DNA of 64,000 bases from JAAZNF01 sp964561025 (GTDB taxonomy: Bacteria > Myxococcota > B64-G9). Shown here piece by piece: positions 51,603 to 60,106 of this stretch (position 1 is the stretch's first letter; every line of letters begins with the position of its first letter). The stretch lies in contig CAZLNM010000003.1 of the NCBI GenBank assembly GCA_964561025.1, positions 1 through 64,000 of the forward strand. Reading direction: 5' to 3'. The notes beneath the pieces are model-generated. The model worked only from the letters and a program-made list of their open reading frames with translations. It made no database searches and was not told where the DNA came from. A program made the position numbers and the translations under genes.

Positions 51603-54600
51603 CTAGAACCCGTCGCGCCGGTCGATCATCTGGTAGAACTTCTCGAGCCCCTTCTCGCCGTCCAGCAAGAAGTCCGCGGTCTCGGAGAGCGTCCGGGCGT
51701 AGTCGCCGGCCGAGAGCTCGCCGGTCTGCGCCGGGTCCTGGCGCTGCACGGCCTCCAGCACCGAGAGCAGATCGTCGATGACGAAGCTTGAGGCTCCCGG
51801 CGTGTCGGCGCCCGCGTTGGCGACGAGGGAGGCGAAGGCCCCGCAGCCTCCGGGATCGATGCGGGAGAGCCGCAGGAGGAGGTCGAACAGGCGCGACACC
51901 CAGGAGAAAGGCGCGGTGCCAATCCGGCAGCCGGCCCCCGGGACGAACTCCGGCTCGAGCCGATCGGGAGAGAGCACGCGGCCCAGCGTGTGCGAAAGCG
52001 AGAGGGTGAGCCGCTCGCTCTCCAGGGTCTGGAGCAGCCAGGCGAAGAGCCGGCGCGCTTCCTGATGCGCGGCGGGATCCGCGGGCGCGAGCAGGTACAG
52101 CACAAGATCCACCAGCTCGGCGCGCAAGGTATCGTCCGAGGAGATGTCCTCGAGCGCCCCGAGCGCCGCCGGCAGCACCCGGCCCCCCACCGCTTCCACC
52201 AGGTCCGACTCCAGCTCGGCGAGCTTGGACGCCCAGGTCCCCTTGGCGCGCAGCGATTCGGCGCGCTCCGTTACAAAGTGCAGCGCGTTCAGCACGACGA
52301 TCCAGGCCCGCCGGTTGGAGAACCGGTACAAGGTGCCCACCTTCTCCACCGGGAGGAAGACGTCGCCGAGCCGCTCCGAGAGCCGCGCCAGCGCCGCGTC
52401 GCCTGCCGGGTCGGCCTTGCGCGCGTCGTCCAGCGCGCGCAGGCCGTGGAGCAAGAGGTAGAACGGGCTGATGGGGGCGAGCGGGGTCACGCCGTCCCCG
52501 GCCAGCACCGAGGGCGCGCCCGCCAGGGTGGCGAGCGCCGGGTCGGGCGCCAGCGCGAAGCGCACGAACCCGTCGAGCTCCTCCGCCACCGAGAGCCCTC
52601 CGGGCGTGGTGAGATCCGCGGCCACCGAGAGCAGCGAGAGCAACGCATCGAGCAGCCCGGTCGAGTCCAGGATCTCGAGCAGCATCGGCTGGAGCGGGGC
52701 CACGTCGGCGCAGGCCGGCGAGGCGTGCGGCAGGCGGCACGAGAAGTGGGGGTGCAGGCTTGAGAGCAGATCGGCGAGCAAGGCCGTTCCGCTGCGGGCC
52801 GCGCCGCGATCGCGGACCACCCACTCGGAAAAGAGCGGCCGCAGCCCCTCCAGGGCGCCGGAGAGCTCGAAGCCCAGCAGCGACTCGCCGTTGTAGTCCT
52901 TCAGATCGCGGCCCTCGTTGCCCTTGGGGTTTCCCAGCACCGAATGATCGTGCGCGATGAAGCGGTTGACATCCTCGGGGGTGGGATGGGAGGAGCCGAA
53001 CTCGGAGATGAAGGGCGAGATCCAGGACGGGACCGAGGCCTGGCCCCCGAACGAGTCCAGGTAGAAGTTGAGCAGGTCGTCGATCTCGAACCAGCCGAAG
53101 AGGTCGATGTAGGCCCGGTACGGCACGCCGCGCGTATCGTAGATGAGGTGCAAGAGCCTCTGCAGGTTGGAGCGGTTGGGGTACTCGCCGTCGGGGGCGG
53201 AAAAGTCCGTCGGCTCGGTAAAGACCAGGTTCGCGTCCGACAGCCGGTCGCGGTAGCGGATGAGGTCGGCGAAGCCCTTTATGAGTTTCTTCAGGCGGGG
53301 GTCGGACAGCCGTTGCAGCGTGATCCGCAAATAGCCGCGCTCGGCGCACTCGCGCACGCGCTCGAGCAGGTCGTCCAGCAGCCGGTGGTGCGGCCGGAGC
53401 GAGAGCTGCGGGTAGCGGTCGAGGACGGCGCCGGCCCGGTCGATCTCGTCGAGCAGGCGGGCCAGCTCGGGCTCGGCGAGCTCCGCCAGCGTTTGTACGG
53501 CATCGAGAAATTCGGGAAGTCTCGGGTAGGCGCCGAGCGCGCGCAGCGCGTGGAAGACCTCGAGCGCGGGCGCGTGCAGCGGATCGTGGCCCGAATACAG
53601 CCCGTCGGCGTCGGCGCGGGGCGAGGGCGGGCCGAGCAGGACGCGCCGGGCGGCCACCAGGTCCCACAGGCGCTCCCCGGCCATGAGTGCCGGGAGCTCG
53701 TCTTGCAGCGCGGCCAGGACGCTCTGGGGCAGGTTGACGATGTGGTACAAGGTCCGGCCATCGAGCCGCGCGGGCTCGCCGGCGGCGTCGAGCGGCGGCG
53801 GCACGGCGAGCGGCTGCCCCGCCGCGTCCACGAAGTCGCCGCTCAGGGGGTGGACGTCGGCCAGGCCGTCGCCATCGCCGTCCACGAACGGCGCCGGCAG
53901 CGCGCCCGTCTGCGGATCGGCCAGCACCCGGGCCCGGCCGCGGTGATCGGTGCGGACCAGCAGCTCCCGCTCGGCGCCGGCGGGCAGCAGGCGGGCGTCT
54001 TCGGTGAGGAGGAAGTCCACCACTGTCCGATCCGCCGCGCTCGGTGCCGGATCGGATGCCGCCGCAGAACGCAGGCGGCGGCATAGCTCCCGTTGCAGGA
54101 AGCGGTACGTGTCGTCTTCGTTCGACGGCGTAAAGGTCGCGTCGAGACCGTCACGCGAGAGGAAGCGCTCCGAAAGCGCCGCAAGCAGCGGGGTGAGGCG
54201 CGGGTACTGGAACGCGCGGCGCAGAAGCGGCATCAGCACCCGCCCGTCGCCGTAGCCCTGCACGTGGCGCGCGTGCCACAGGGCGGAGAGGAGGTCGAAG
54301 TCGGCGCCGAGTTCGGCGAGCAAACAGGCCCCCGTGCGCGCGAAGGCCGGGATGCGGTTCTCGTCGTAGAGCGGCAGCGTCTGCACCAGGTAGTCTTGCA
54401 GGCAGGAGCGCAGCGCCTCGGGGATGAGCCCGTCGATGCCGCCCGCAAAGCGCGCCTCTTCCCGTGCGAGGGCCGCGGCCTTCTCGGGGGCGCGCCGCGA
54501 AAGATCCTGGTGCAGAATGCGGAACACTTCCTGGCCCAGCGTGCCGCGGGGTTGCGGGTGGCGGGTGGTGTCGAGCTCGTAGCCGCAGCCCGCCACCAGC

Positions 54601-54644
54601 CCGGCCAGCCAGGAAATCAAAAGGGCGCGAGCGAGGGCGCGCAT
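51603..54644 (-). CDS. large lipoprotein, unknown function
   Basis: 1013 residues. Lipobox LAGLVAGC (Cys ~20) and then an almost all-helical protein with Leu-rich repeated helices (LLRRAFQYPRLTPLLAALSE, LLSLLSVAADLTTPGG). A short Asp-rich stretch (VDGDGDGLADV, ~240) may bind calcium. No catalytic motif or family recognised. TACAAT stands six bases before the ATG, so its mRNA is predicted leaderless and the start is well fixed. Confidence 0.75.
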   Translation of the reverse strand: MRALARALLISWLAGLVAGCGYELDTTRHPQPRGTLGQEVFRILHQDLSRRAPEKAAALAREEARFAGGIDGLIPEALRSCLQDYLVQTLPLYDENRIPAFARTGACLLAELGADFDLLSALWHARHVQGYGDGRVLMPLLRRAFQYPRLTPLLAALSERFLSRDGLDATFTPSNEDDTYRFLQRELCRRLRSAAASDPAPSAADRTVVDFLLTEDARLLPAGAERELLVRTDHRGRARVLADPQTGALPAPFVDGDGDGLADVHPLSGDFVDAAGQPLAVPPPLDAAGEPARLDGRTLYHIVNLPQSVLAALQDELPALMAGERLWDLVAARRVLLGPPSPRADADGLYSGHDPLHAPALEVFHALRALGAYPRLPEFLDAVQTLAELAEPELARLLDEIDRAGAVLDRYPQLSLRPHHRLLDDLLERVRECAERGYLRITLQRLSDPRLKKLIKGFADLIRYRDRLSDANLVFTEPTDFSAPDGEYPNRSNLQRLLHLIYDTRGVPYRAYIDLFGWFEIDDLLNFYLDSFGGQASVPSWISPFISEFGSSHPTPEDVNRFIAHDHSVLGNPKGNEGRDLKDYNGESLLGFELSGALEGLRPLFSEWVVRDRGAARSGTALLADLLSSLHPHFSCRLPHASPACADVAPLQPMLLEILDSTGLLDALLSLLSVAADLTTPGGLSVAEELDGFVRFALAPDPALATLAGAPSVLAGDGVTPLAPISPFYLLLHGLRALDDARKADPAGDAALARLSERLGDVFLPVEKVGTLYRFSNRRAWIVVLNALHFVTERAESLRAKGTWASKLAELESDLVEAVGGRVLPAALGALEDISSDDTLRAELVDLVLYLLAPADPAAHQEARRLFAWLLQTLESERLTLSLSHTLGRVLSPDRLEPEFVPGAGCRIGTAPFSWVSRLFDLLLRLSRIDPGGCGAFASLVANAGADTPGASSFVIDDLLSVLEAVQRQDPAQTGELSAGDYARTLSETADFLLDGEKGLEKFYQMIDRRDGF

Positions 54645-54650
54645 GAGCCG

Positions 54651-54680
54651 ATTGTACGCGGGGTTCGCCGCGGCTGACAA
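54651..54680 (-). promoter_or_regulatory. promoter giving a leaderless lipoprotein mRNA
   Basis: Minus strand TTGTCA (54675-54680), 18-base spacer, TACAAT (54651-54656), six bases before the ATG at 54644. Confidence 0.6.
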
Positions 54681-54874
54681 GCCGGCTCCGCTGCATGGAG
54701 GACCCGCCTTGCGCGCCGCGCCACAACCAATTTTACGAGGGCTCAATCAAATTTCAGTATTTGTGAGGTGCGGTCTGGGCGCGCAGTCGAAAGCGTTCGC
54801 GCGACCGAAGATGTCGCGGCCGGAGGCCGCCGGGATCTTGGCACGCGCCAGCCGGTGTGATAACACCCGACGCG

Positions 54875-55684
54875 ATGGAAGCGCACAAGCTGGCCAAGGT
54901 CTACGAGCAGGAGGTCGTGCCCGGCTGGGAGGAGCGTTTCGCCCCCTTCTTGCTGGAGGCCTTCCCCGAATCCCTGCCGCCCAAGTGCCAGCTCCTCGAG
55001 CTCGGCTGCACCACCGGCCGGCTCACCCAGGAGATCGTGCGCCGCTTGCCGCCGCAGGGGCGGCTCATCGCGGTGGACGACAACTACCAGCTCATCGAGC
55101 AGGCCCGCCTGAAGATCGCCGAGCCCGATCGCAAGCGGGTGTTCTTCAAGAAGGAGTCGCCCCGGGAGGTCTCGTTCGCCGCCGGGACCTTCGACGGCGT
55201 GCTGGGCGCGGGCCTCGAGGACCCGGGGAGGTTGGGCGAGGTCCTGAAGCGGGTGGGCCCGCTGCTGCGCCCGGACGGGTTCTTGCTGCTGGGCGCGGTG
55301 CTGCAGGGGAGCTTCCAGGAGCTGCTCGACATTTTTCGCGAGATCCTGGAGAAGGAGGACCTCGTCCCCGCCCAGCTGGCCTTCGACCAGTTCTGCCGCG
55401 GCTTCCCCGACCGCGCCGCGGCGTTGCGCCTGCTCACCGAGGCCGAGTTCATCTCGCCGCGGGTGCGGGCTCGCGAGGTGGGCATCCAGTTCCCGAGCGG
55501 GCTGGCCCTGCTCCAGAGCCCGCTGGTGCGCCACTACTGTCTGGAGGGTTGCCTGGCCATCATCAAGGACCGCAGCTGGCGGGAGGGTGTGCTGGCCGGG
55601 ATGGTGCGCTCGCTGGACACGTACTTCCCCGGTGGTGTCGAGCTGACCCTGCAGCTCGGCCGTCTCGAGGCCACCCGCGGTTGA
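54875..55684 (+). CDS. class I SAM-dependent methyltransferase
   Basis: 269 residues. SAM motif LLELGCTTGRLTQEI (~32-46), an acidic strand end (LIAVDDNYQLIEQAR), and the later VGPLLRPDGFLLLGAVLQG strand. No substrate-specific motif. A TGATAAC -10-like box at 54858-54864 lies ten bases before the ATG, so the leader is very short; GTG at 54857 is an alternative start. The 230 bases before it (54645-54874) hold two promoters only. Convergent with the sigma-54 activator. Confidence 0.82.
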   Translation: MEAHKLAKVYEQEVVPGWEERFAPFLLEAFPESLPPKCQLLELGCTTGRLTQEIVRRLPPQGRLIAVDDNYQLIEQARLKIAEPDRKRVFFKKESPREVSFAAGTFDGVLGAGLEDPGRLGEVLKRVGPLLRPDGFLLLGAVLQGSFQELLDIFREILEKEDLVPAQLAFDQFCRGFPDRAAALRLLTEAEFISPRVRAREVGIQFPSGLALLQSPLVRHYCLEGCLAIIKDRSWREGVLAGMVRSLDTYFPGGVELTLQLGRLEATRG

Positions 55685-55697
55685 GCGCGGCGATGCG

Positions 55698-57263
55698 TCA
55701 GCGGCCGCGCGCGCGCCGGTCGAGCCCGTAGTCCTGCACCTTGCGGATCAGGTTGCGGCGGGAGATGCCCAGGGTCTCGGCGGCGCGGCTCTTGTTCCAG
55801 CGGGCGCGTTTGAGGTGGTCCAGGATCATGGTGCGCTCGATGCGCTCGATGGCCTGGGGCAGGCTGAGGGCCGACTCGCGGTTCTCGCCGCCCCCGCCCC
55901 CGCCCTCGGGGAAGACGTCGTAGCGGATGCGCGGCGACAAGAACTCCTCGCTGATCTCGGCGTCCTCGCCGCGCAGCACCAAGAGCCGCTCGATCTCGTT
56001 CTCCAGCTCGCGTACGTTGCCGGGCCAGGGGTAGTCCAAGAGGCGCGCCATGCAACCCGCCGACAGGCGGGGTTTGCGCGCGGCGCGGGAGTGTTTCTCG
56101 ATGAAGTGCTCGGTGAGCAAGGGGATGTCCTCGCGCCGGTCCCGCAGCGCGGGCAGGTGGACGTTGATCACGTTGACCCGGTAGAACAGGTCCTCGCGGA
56201 AGCTGCCGTTGTCCACCATGGCGCGCAGGTCGCGGTGGGTGGCCGCGATCAGGCGCACGTCCACGTGCTGGGTCTGGGTGCTGCCCACCGGGATGAAGGT
56301 CCCCTCCTGGAGCACCCGCAGCAGCTTCACCTGCAGCGCCGGGCTCATGTCCCCGATCTCGTCCAGGAAGAAGGTCCCCCCGTCGGCCACCTCGAACAGG
56401 CCCTTCTTGTTGGCGTTGGCGCCGGTGAAGGCCCCGCGGGTGTGGCCGAACAGCTCGCTGTCGAGCAGGTTGTCGTTGAAGGCCGAGCAGTTCTGCACCA
56501 CGAAGGGCCGCTCGCGACGCGCCGAGTGGAAGTGGATGGCCCGGGCCACCAGCTCCTTGCCGGTGCCGTTCTCTCCGGTGATGAGCACGGTCGAATCCGT
56601 GTCGGCCACCTTGTCCAGCAGCCGGTACAGCTCGCGCATGACCGGGCTCTTGCCGATGATGGCCCCGTAGCTCGCCCGTTCTTGCAGCTCGCGGGCCAGC
56701 CGGTCCAGACGCCGCTCGCGCCGGGCCACCTCCTCGCTGTACACCAGCATCTCCCGCACCAGAAGCTCGAGAAGATCCCGCAGGTAGGTGAACGCCTCCT
56801 CCGAGAGCACGCTGGTGTCCATCACCGCGCGCTCGAGCTCGTGCCGGGGGATGTCCAGATCGGCGCAGCGGCGCAGCACCTCGGCGCGCTGGGCCTCGAG
56901 GTCGTCCTGGGCCAGCATCCCGCCGGCGAGGATGAGGCCGTTGTCGGCGCCCTCGATCTGCACGCGCATGTAGATCTCGGAGAGCCCGGCGTGGCACACG
57001 AAACGGGTCGCCCCCGCGCTTCCGGTCTTGAGCTGGTGCGCCAGCATGTCACGGGCGGTGCAGTCGCAGCGCGCCCGCCCGGCGGGGCAGGACTTTATCA
57101 GGTCGCACACGGGGCGGCGGGTGGCATAGCGATCGGTCTCCGGGGTGTTGAGCAGGTTGCCCTCGTTGTCGGCGAAGCCCACCCCGAGGTTCCAGCGCTG
57201 GTTGATGAGCCCCGCCACCCGGCGGATCACCCGAAGTCCCAAAAGATCCTTCCATTCCTGCAT
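55698..57263 (-). CDS. PocR-type sigma-54-dependent transcriptional activator
   Basis: 521 residues. N-terminal PocR-like sensor (~1-165) with Cys motifs (VCDLIKSCPAGRARCDC, VCHAGLSE); a linker helix; AAA+ domain (~205-430) with Walker A GENGTGKE (~229-236), GAFTGA (~276-281) and FLDEIGDM; Fis-type HTH (~478-515, NKSRAAETLGISRRNLIRKV). It activates RpoN promoters in response to a small ligand, by analogy with diol or aromatic sensing. No -24/-12 site is seen next to it, so the target is elsewhere. Leaderless start. Confidence 0.92.
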   Translation of the reverse strand: MQEWKDLLGLRVIRRVAGLINQRWNLGVGFADNEGNLLNTPETDRYATRRPVCDLIKSCPAGRARCDCTARDMLAHQLKTGSAGATRFVCHAGLSEIYMRVQIEGADNGLILAGGMLAQDDLEAQRAEVLRRCADLDIPRHELERAVMDTSVLSEEAFTYLRDLLELLVREMLVYSEEVARRERRLDRLARELQERASYGAIIGKSPVMRELYRLLDKVADTDSTVLITGENGTGKELVARAIHFHSARRERPFVVQNCSAFNDNLLDSELFGHTRGAFTGANANKKGLFEVADGGTFFLDEIGDMSPALQVKLLRVLQEGTFIPVGSTQTQHVDVRLIAATHRDLRAMVDNGSFREDLFYRVNVINVHLPALRDRREDIPLLTEHFIEKHSRAARKPRLSAGCMARLLDYPWPGNVRELENEIERLLVLRGEDAEISEEFLSPRIRYDVFPEGGGGGGENRESALSLPQAIERIERTMILDHLKRARWNKSRAAETLGISRRNLIRKVQDYGLDRRARGR

Positions 57264-57269
57264 GGCCGG

Positions 57270-57297
57270 ATTATATGTGACTTTTCGTCGCGGTCAA
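57270..57297 (-). promoter_or_regulatory. promoter giving a leaderless sigma-54 activator mRNA
   Basis: Minus strand TTGACC (57292-57297), 16-base spacer, consensus TATAAT (57270-57275), six bases before the ATG at 57263. Confidence 0.7.
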
Positions 57298-57371
57298 CCT
57301 GTCTCGGTTCCGAAATAATCTTTTCAAACATAGCCGGGTGGTATCGCGATGGAGCCGACTGAACTCGCAAA

Positions 57372-57552
57372 GAAACCATGGGAAACCATGGGGGAAACCA
57401 TGGGGACAGCCCCTCGATTATTATATTGAAAAATATGGGTATTTTATATTTCGGAGGAGGCCGACATAAATAACATCTTGTTTTTGTTTACAAAAACAGG
57501 GGCAGCGCCTTATTTTGCTGAAAATTCAACAAATTGCGCGGGGGCTGTCCCC
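57372..57552. repeat. AT-rich repeat island bounded by inverted GGGGACAGCCCC
   Basis: This fills most of the 321-base gap between the sigma-54 activator and the Tex-like gene. Three GAAACCATG units (57372-57402) lead into GGGGACAGCCCC (57402-57413); an AT-rich core follows with hairpins AAAATA-TGGG-TATTTT and TGTTTTTGT-TT-ACAAAAACA (57479-57498); the inverted copy GGGGCTGTCCCC ends it (57541-57552). The plan suggests a small non-autonomous or REP-like element. No gene inside. Confidence 0.55.
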
Positions 57553-57584
57553 GCCGTGGTTCGGGGGAACAAGGGAGCGCGGGA

Positions 57585-59099
57585 TCACTTTCGAAAGAGG
57601 TTTTCGAGCTTCGAGAGCGATTCCTGTCTCTTGTCCCGAGCGGCACGGCGCGTACCGTCCTTTCGCAGCGAGAGCGAGATGCGCGCCTTTTCGAGGTCCA
57701 CCGAGAGCACCCTCGCGTGGAGCCGCTGGCCTACTCGCACCACCTCGGAAGGATGCCGCACGAACCGGTCCGCGAGCTCGGAGACATGGATCAACCCCTG
57801 CACCGGCAGGCCCAGCTCCACGAAGGCGCCGAAGCCGGTGAGGTTGCTCACCGTGCCCGCGAGCTCCATTCCCGGCTTGAGGTCGGCAAGCTCGCGCACG
57901 ATGGGACTCGGCGCGCCGGTGGCCTCCGCCAGCGGAAGGCGCGCGCGGTGGGCGCGTTCCCAGGCGACCGCGGCGCGGACATCCTCGAGCGCCTGGCTAA
58001 GCATCTCGCCGTCCACGCAGTCCAGGTACTCGCCCAGGCCCAGCTCGTCGGCGGGCACGTCGGCGTACCCCTCCAGGGGATCCCGCAGGCGCCGCGCGGC
58101 CACCCGGGCGGCTTCTTCGAGCATGAGCCCGGCCTGTCCCCGGGCCTGCTTCATCAGGCCGGCGGCGCGCGCCGGTTCGCAAGACAGCGTCTTTTCAGCG
58201 AAGCGGGAGGCGATCTCCGGCGCGCCAGGCGTGCCCGCCAGGATAAAAAGCGCCACCCGCTCGACCCGGCGGGCCTTCAGCCAGTCCGCCACGCCCGCGA
58301 GGTCGGCGCGCCCGAAAACGGCGCTCTCCCCGTCATGCTCTCCGCCCAGGACGCAGGAACGGATCTCCTTGCGGCCGCACGCCACGCCGCCCACCGCCTC
58401 GAGCAGGGGTGGACGAGAGAGGAGCGAGCGGAGCGCCTCGGCCGCCTGCTCGATGACCTCGTCCTGGCAGCGTTCGTCGATGGCGCGCACCACCGCCCGC
58501 TCCGCGGCCCGCTCGATCTCGAGCGCGAGCTTGTCTTGGGCCTCGACATCTTCTTGTCCCGCCGCGTCGTCCGGGGCGCACACGATCTCCAGGCGCAGCA
58601 GCCGATCGGCGACGCCGCGCCGCGCGGCGAACCAGCGGTGGGGCGGGACGTCGGCGCAGCTCTCGCTGTGGGAGGCGAAGCGGGCGATCTCCGGCGGCAG
58701 GTTCGCGTGTGGCGCCAGGGCGAGAAAGCGCAGCCGCCCCTGCTTGAGGCACCGGCCGGCGCGAGCGAGCAGCCGCTGGCGAAGGCGATCCGGCGCCGCC
58801 TCGCCCGCGCCGCGCCGGGATGCGAAACGCGCCGCCTCGATCTCCAGGGCGCCGAGCCGCTCCACGGAAAGCCCGGCCGCGGCGCCGCGCAGGGCCCGGT
58901 AGCGTAAAAGACCCCGGCGCAGGCGCAGCCAGTGGGACGCAGCCAGCGACGCATCGGCCGCCTCGGGGTGTCTCAGCAGCTCGCCGAACGCCCCGGTCTC
59001 ATCGGAGAGGCGGCACAGGGTCTCGAGCCGCTCCCGCGGCAGGCCGAACGACAACCCGGCGCGTTCCAGAAACTGCGCGGCGGATTCCATGGGCGACAT
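57585..59099 (-). CDS. short Tex-like S1-domain protein
   Basis: 504 residues against ~750-780 for Tex. C-terminal S1 domain (~410-485) with LAGTVSNLTGFGAFVELGL and GLIHVSELADRFV. A degenerate YqgF-like region (~235-330, SCVLGGEHDGESAVFGRADL) is present, but the helix-hairpin-helix part of Tex is largely missing. Tex acts in transcription and RNA binding; this looks like a diverged or reduced paralogue. Weak ribosome site (GCGGAAA). Gap of 18 bases from the peptidase upstream. Confidence 0.75.
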   Translation of the reverse strand: MSPMESAAQFLERAGLSFGLPRERLETLCRLSDETGAFGELLRHPEAADASLAASHWLRLRRGLLRYRALRGAAAGLSVERLGALEIEAARFASRRGAGEAAPDRLRQRLLARAGRCLKQGRLRFLALAPHANLPPEIARFASHSESCADVPPHRWFAARRGVADRLLRLEIVCAPDDAAGQEDVEAQDKLALEIERAAERAVVRAIDERCQDEVIEQAAEALRSLLSRPPLLEAVGGVACGRKEIRSCVLGGEHDGESAVFGRADLAGVADWLKARRVERVALFILAGTPGAPEIASRFAEKTLSCEPARAAGLMKQARGQAGLMLEEAARVAARRLRDPLEGYADVPADELGLGEYLDCVDGEMLSQALEDVRAAVAWERAHRARLPLAEATGAPSPIVRELADLKPGMELAGTVSNLTGFGAFVELGLPVQGLIHVSELADRFVRHPSEVVRVGQRLHARVLSVDLEKARISLSLRKDGTRRAARDKRQESLSKLENLFRK

Positions 59100-59117
59100 T
59101 TTCCGCGGCGCGTACGT

Positions 59118-60077
59118 TCAGTGCAAGAGCGGCGGCGGGCCGGGCGAGCCGTCTGGCGGCGGCTCGCCCCACTCCAGGTCGTCCTCCATGGCCTCCATGG
59201 CGCGTCGTCGCGCGCGCCGGCGGCGCAGGTAGGCCAGCACAAAGAGAAGGCTGCCGGCGATCCACACCACGCTGGTGGTGGCGAGCACAGAAAACCAGGT
59301 GAAGCGCGACTTGAGATCGGCGCGCCACTCGTCCTCGAGCACGAGAAGCGGCTTGTCGTAGGCCTCCTCCAGCCCCGACAGGAAGGGCTCGCCACGAGCG
59401 AGCCGCAAAAGCGCGCTGGCGAAGGCCGGCGCCCCGTAACGCGACAGCAAGAACCCCACGAAGTCGATGCTCTGGGCGTAGGCCAGCTCCACGTCGTCGC
59501 CCTCGCCGGGGAAGCGCTCGGTGAGCGCCTCCAGCGAGTACAGCCGGCCGGAGAGTACGCCGCGGCCGAGCGCGGCCGAACGCTGGAAGTTCCACTCGCC
59601 GGCGCGGTACATGGCGTACCCCTCCTGGAACCAGCGCGGCAGGCGCGCGCCGGGAGCGGCGCGGTGCAACCCCACGTGGGCGTACTCGTGGAGGAAGGTC
59701 TTCTGCATCTCGTCGATGGGCCGGCCGCCGCCCACGAACAACAGGATTACGCCCTGGCGCGGCAGGGCCATGCCCGCGGCCCAGGGCGGCATGCGGATCG
59801 GAACCGGCGCGGCCCGCTCCAGCGCCGCGCGATCGGCGGCCAGGAACACGCTCACCGGCCCGCGCGCGGCCTCCCCCAGCTCCACGCTCATGTCGCGCAC
59901 GGTGTCCTGCACCGCCGCCGCCAGATCGGCGGCCAGCGCTTCCATGCCTTCCGTGTGGTGAAAGACGAGCGCGCCATGAACCGTGCGCCGGGGCAGCTCG
60001 TCCCCGGCCGCCAACGCGGCCGGAAGTGGGAGGAAAAGAAGAAGAAGAAAGCGCGCGGCTCGCATCCTTGGCAGCAT
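59118..60077 (-). CDS. membrane-anchored zinc peptidase (MA-type)
   Basis: 319 residues. N-terminal signal (RAARFLLLLFLPLPAALAAG), a peptidase domain with HEYAH (zinc, LHEYAHVGLH) and the third-ligand Glu in WFQEGYAMY, then one C-terminal membrane helix (~260-285, VWIAGSLLFVLAYLRRRR) and a short acidic/Pro tail. The catalytic part faces the periplasm. ATG at 60077 or 60065; both lack a strong ribosome site. Confidence 0.8.
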   Translation of the reverse strand: MLPRMRAARFLLLLFLPLPAALAAGDELPRRTVHGALVFHHTEGMEALAADLAAAVQDTVRDMSVELGEAARGPVSVFLAADRAALERAAPVPIRMPPWAAGMALPRQGVILLFVGGGRPIDEMQKTFLHEYAHVGLHRAAPGARLPRWFQEGYAMYRAGEWNFQRSAALGRGVLSGRLYSLEALTERFPGEGDDVELAYAQSIDFVGFLLSRYGAPAFASALLRLARGEPFLSGLEEAYDKPLLVLEDEWRADLKSRFTWFSVLATTSVVWIAGSLLFVLAYLRRRRARRRAMEAMEDDLEWGEPPPDGSPGPPPLLH

Positions 60078-60106
60078 GGGCACGGCGGGCGGGGTTGTCA
60101 ATCGGC

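Noticed and set aside
57372..57402. Possible CRISPR repeat from the three GAAACCATG units
   Set aside because: The units are about ten bases apart with no spacers of constant length and no cas genes nearby.
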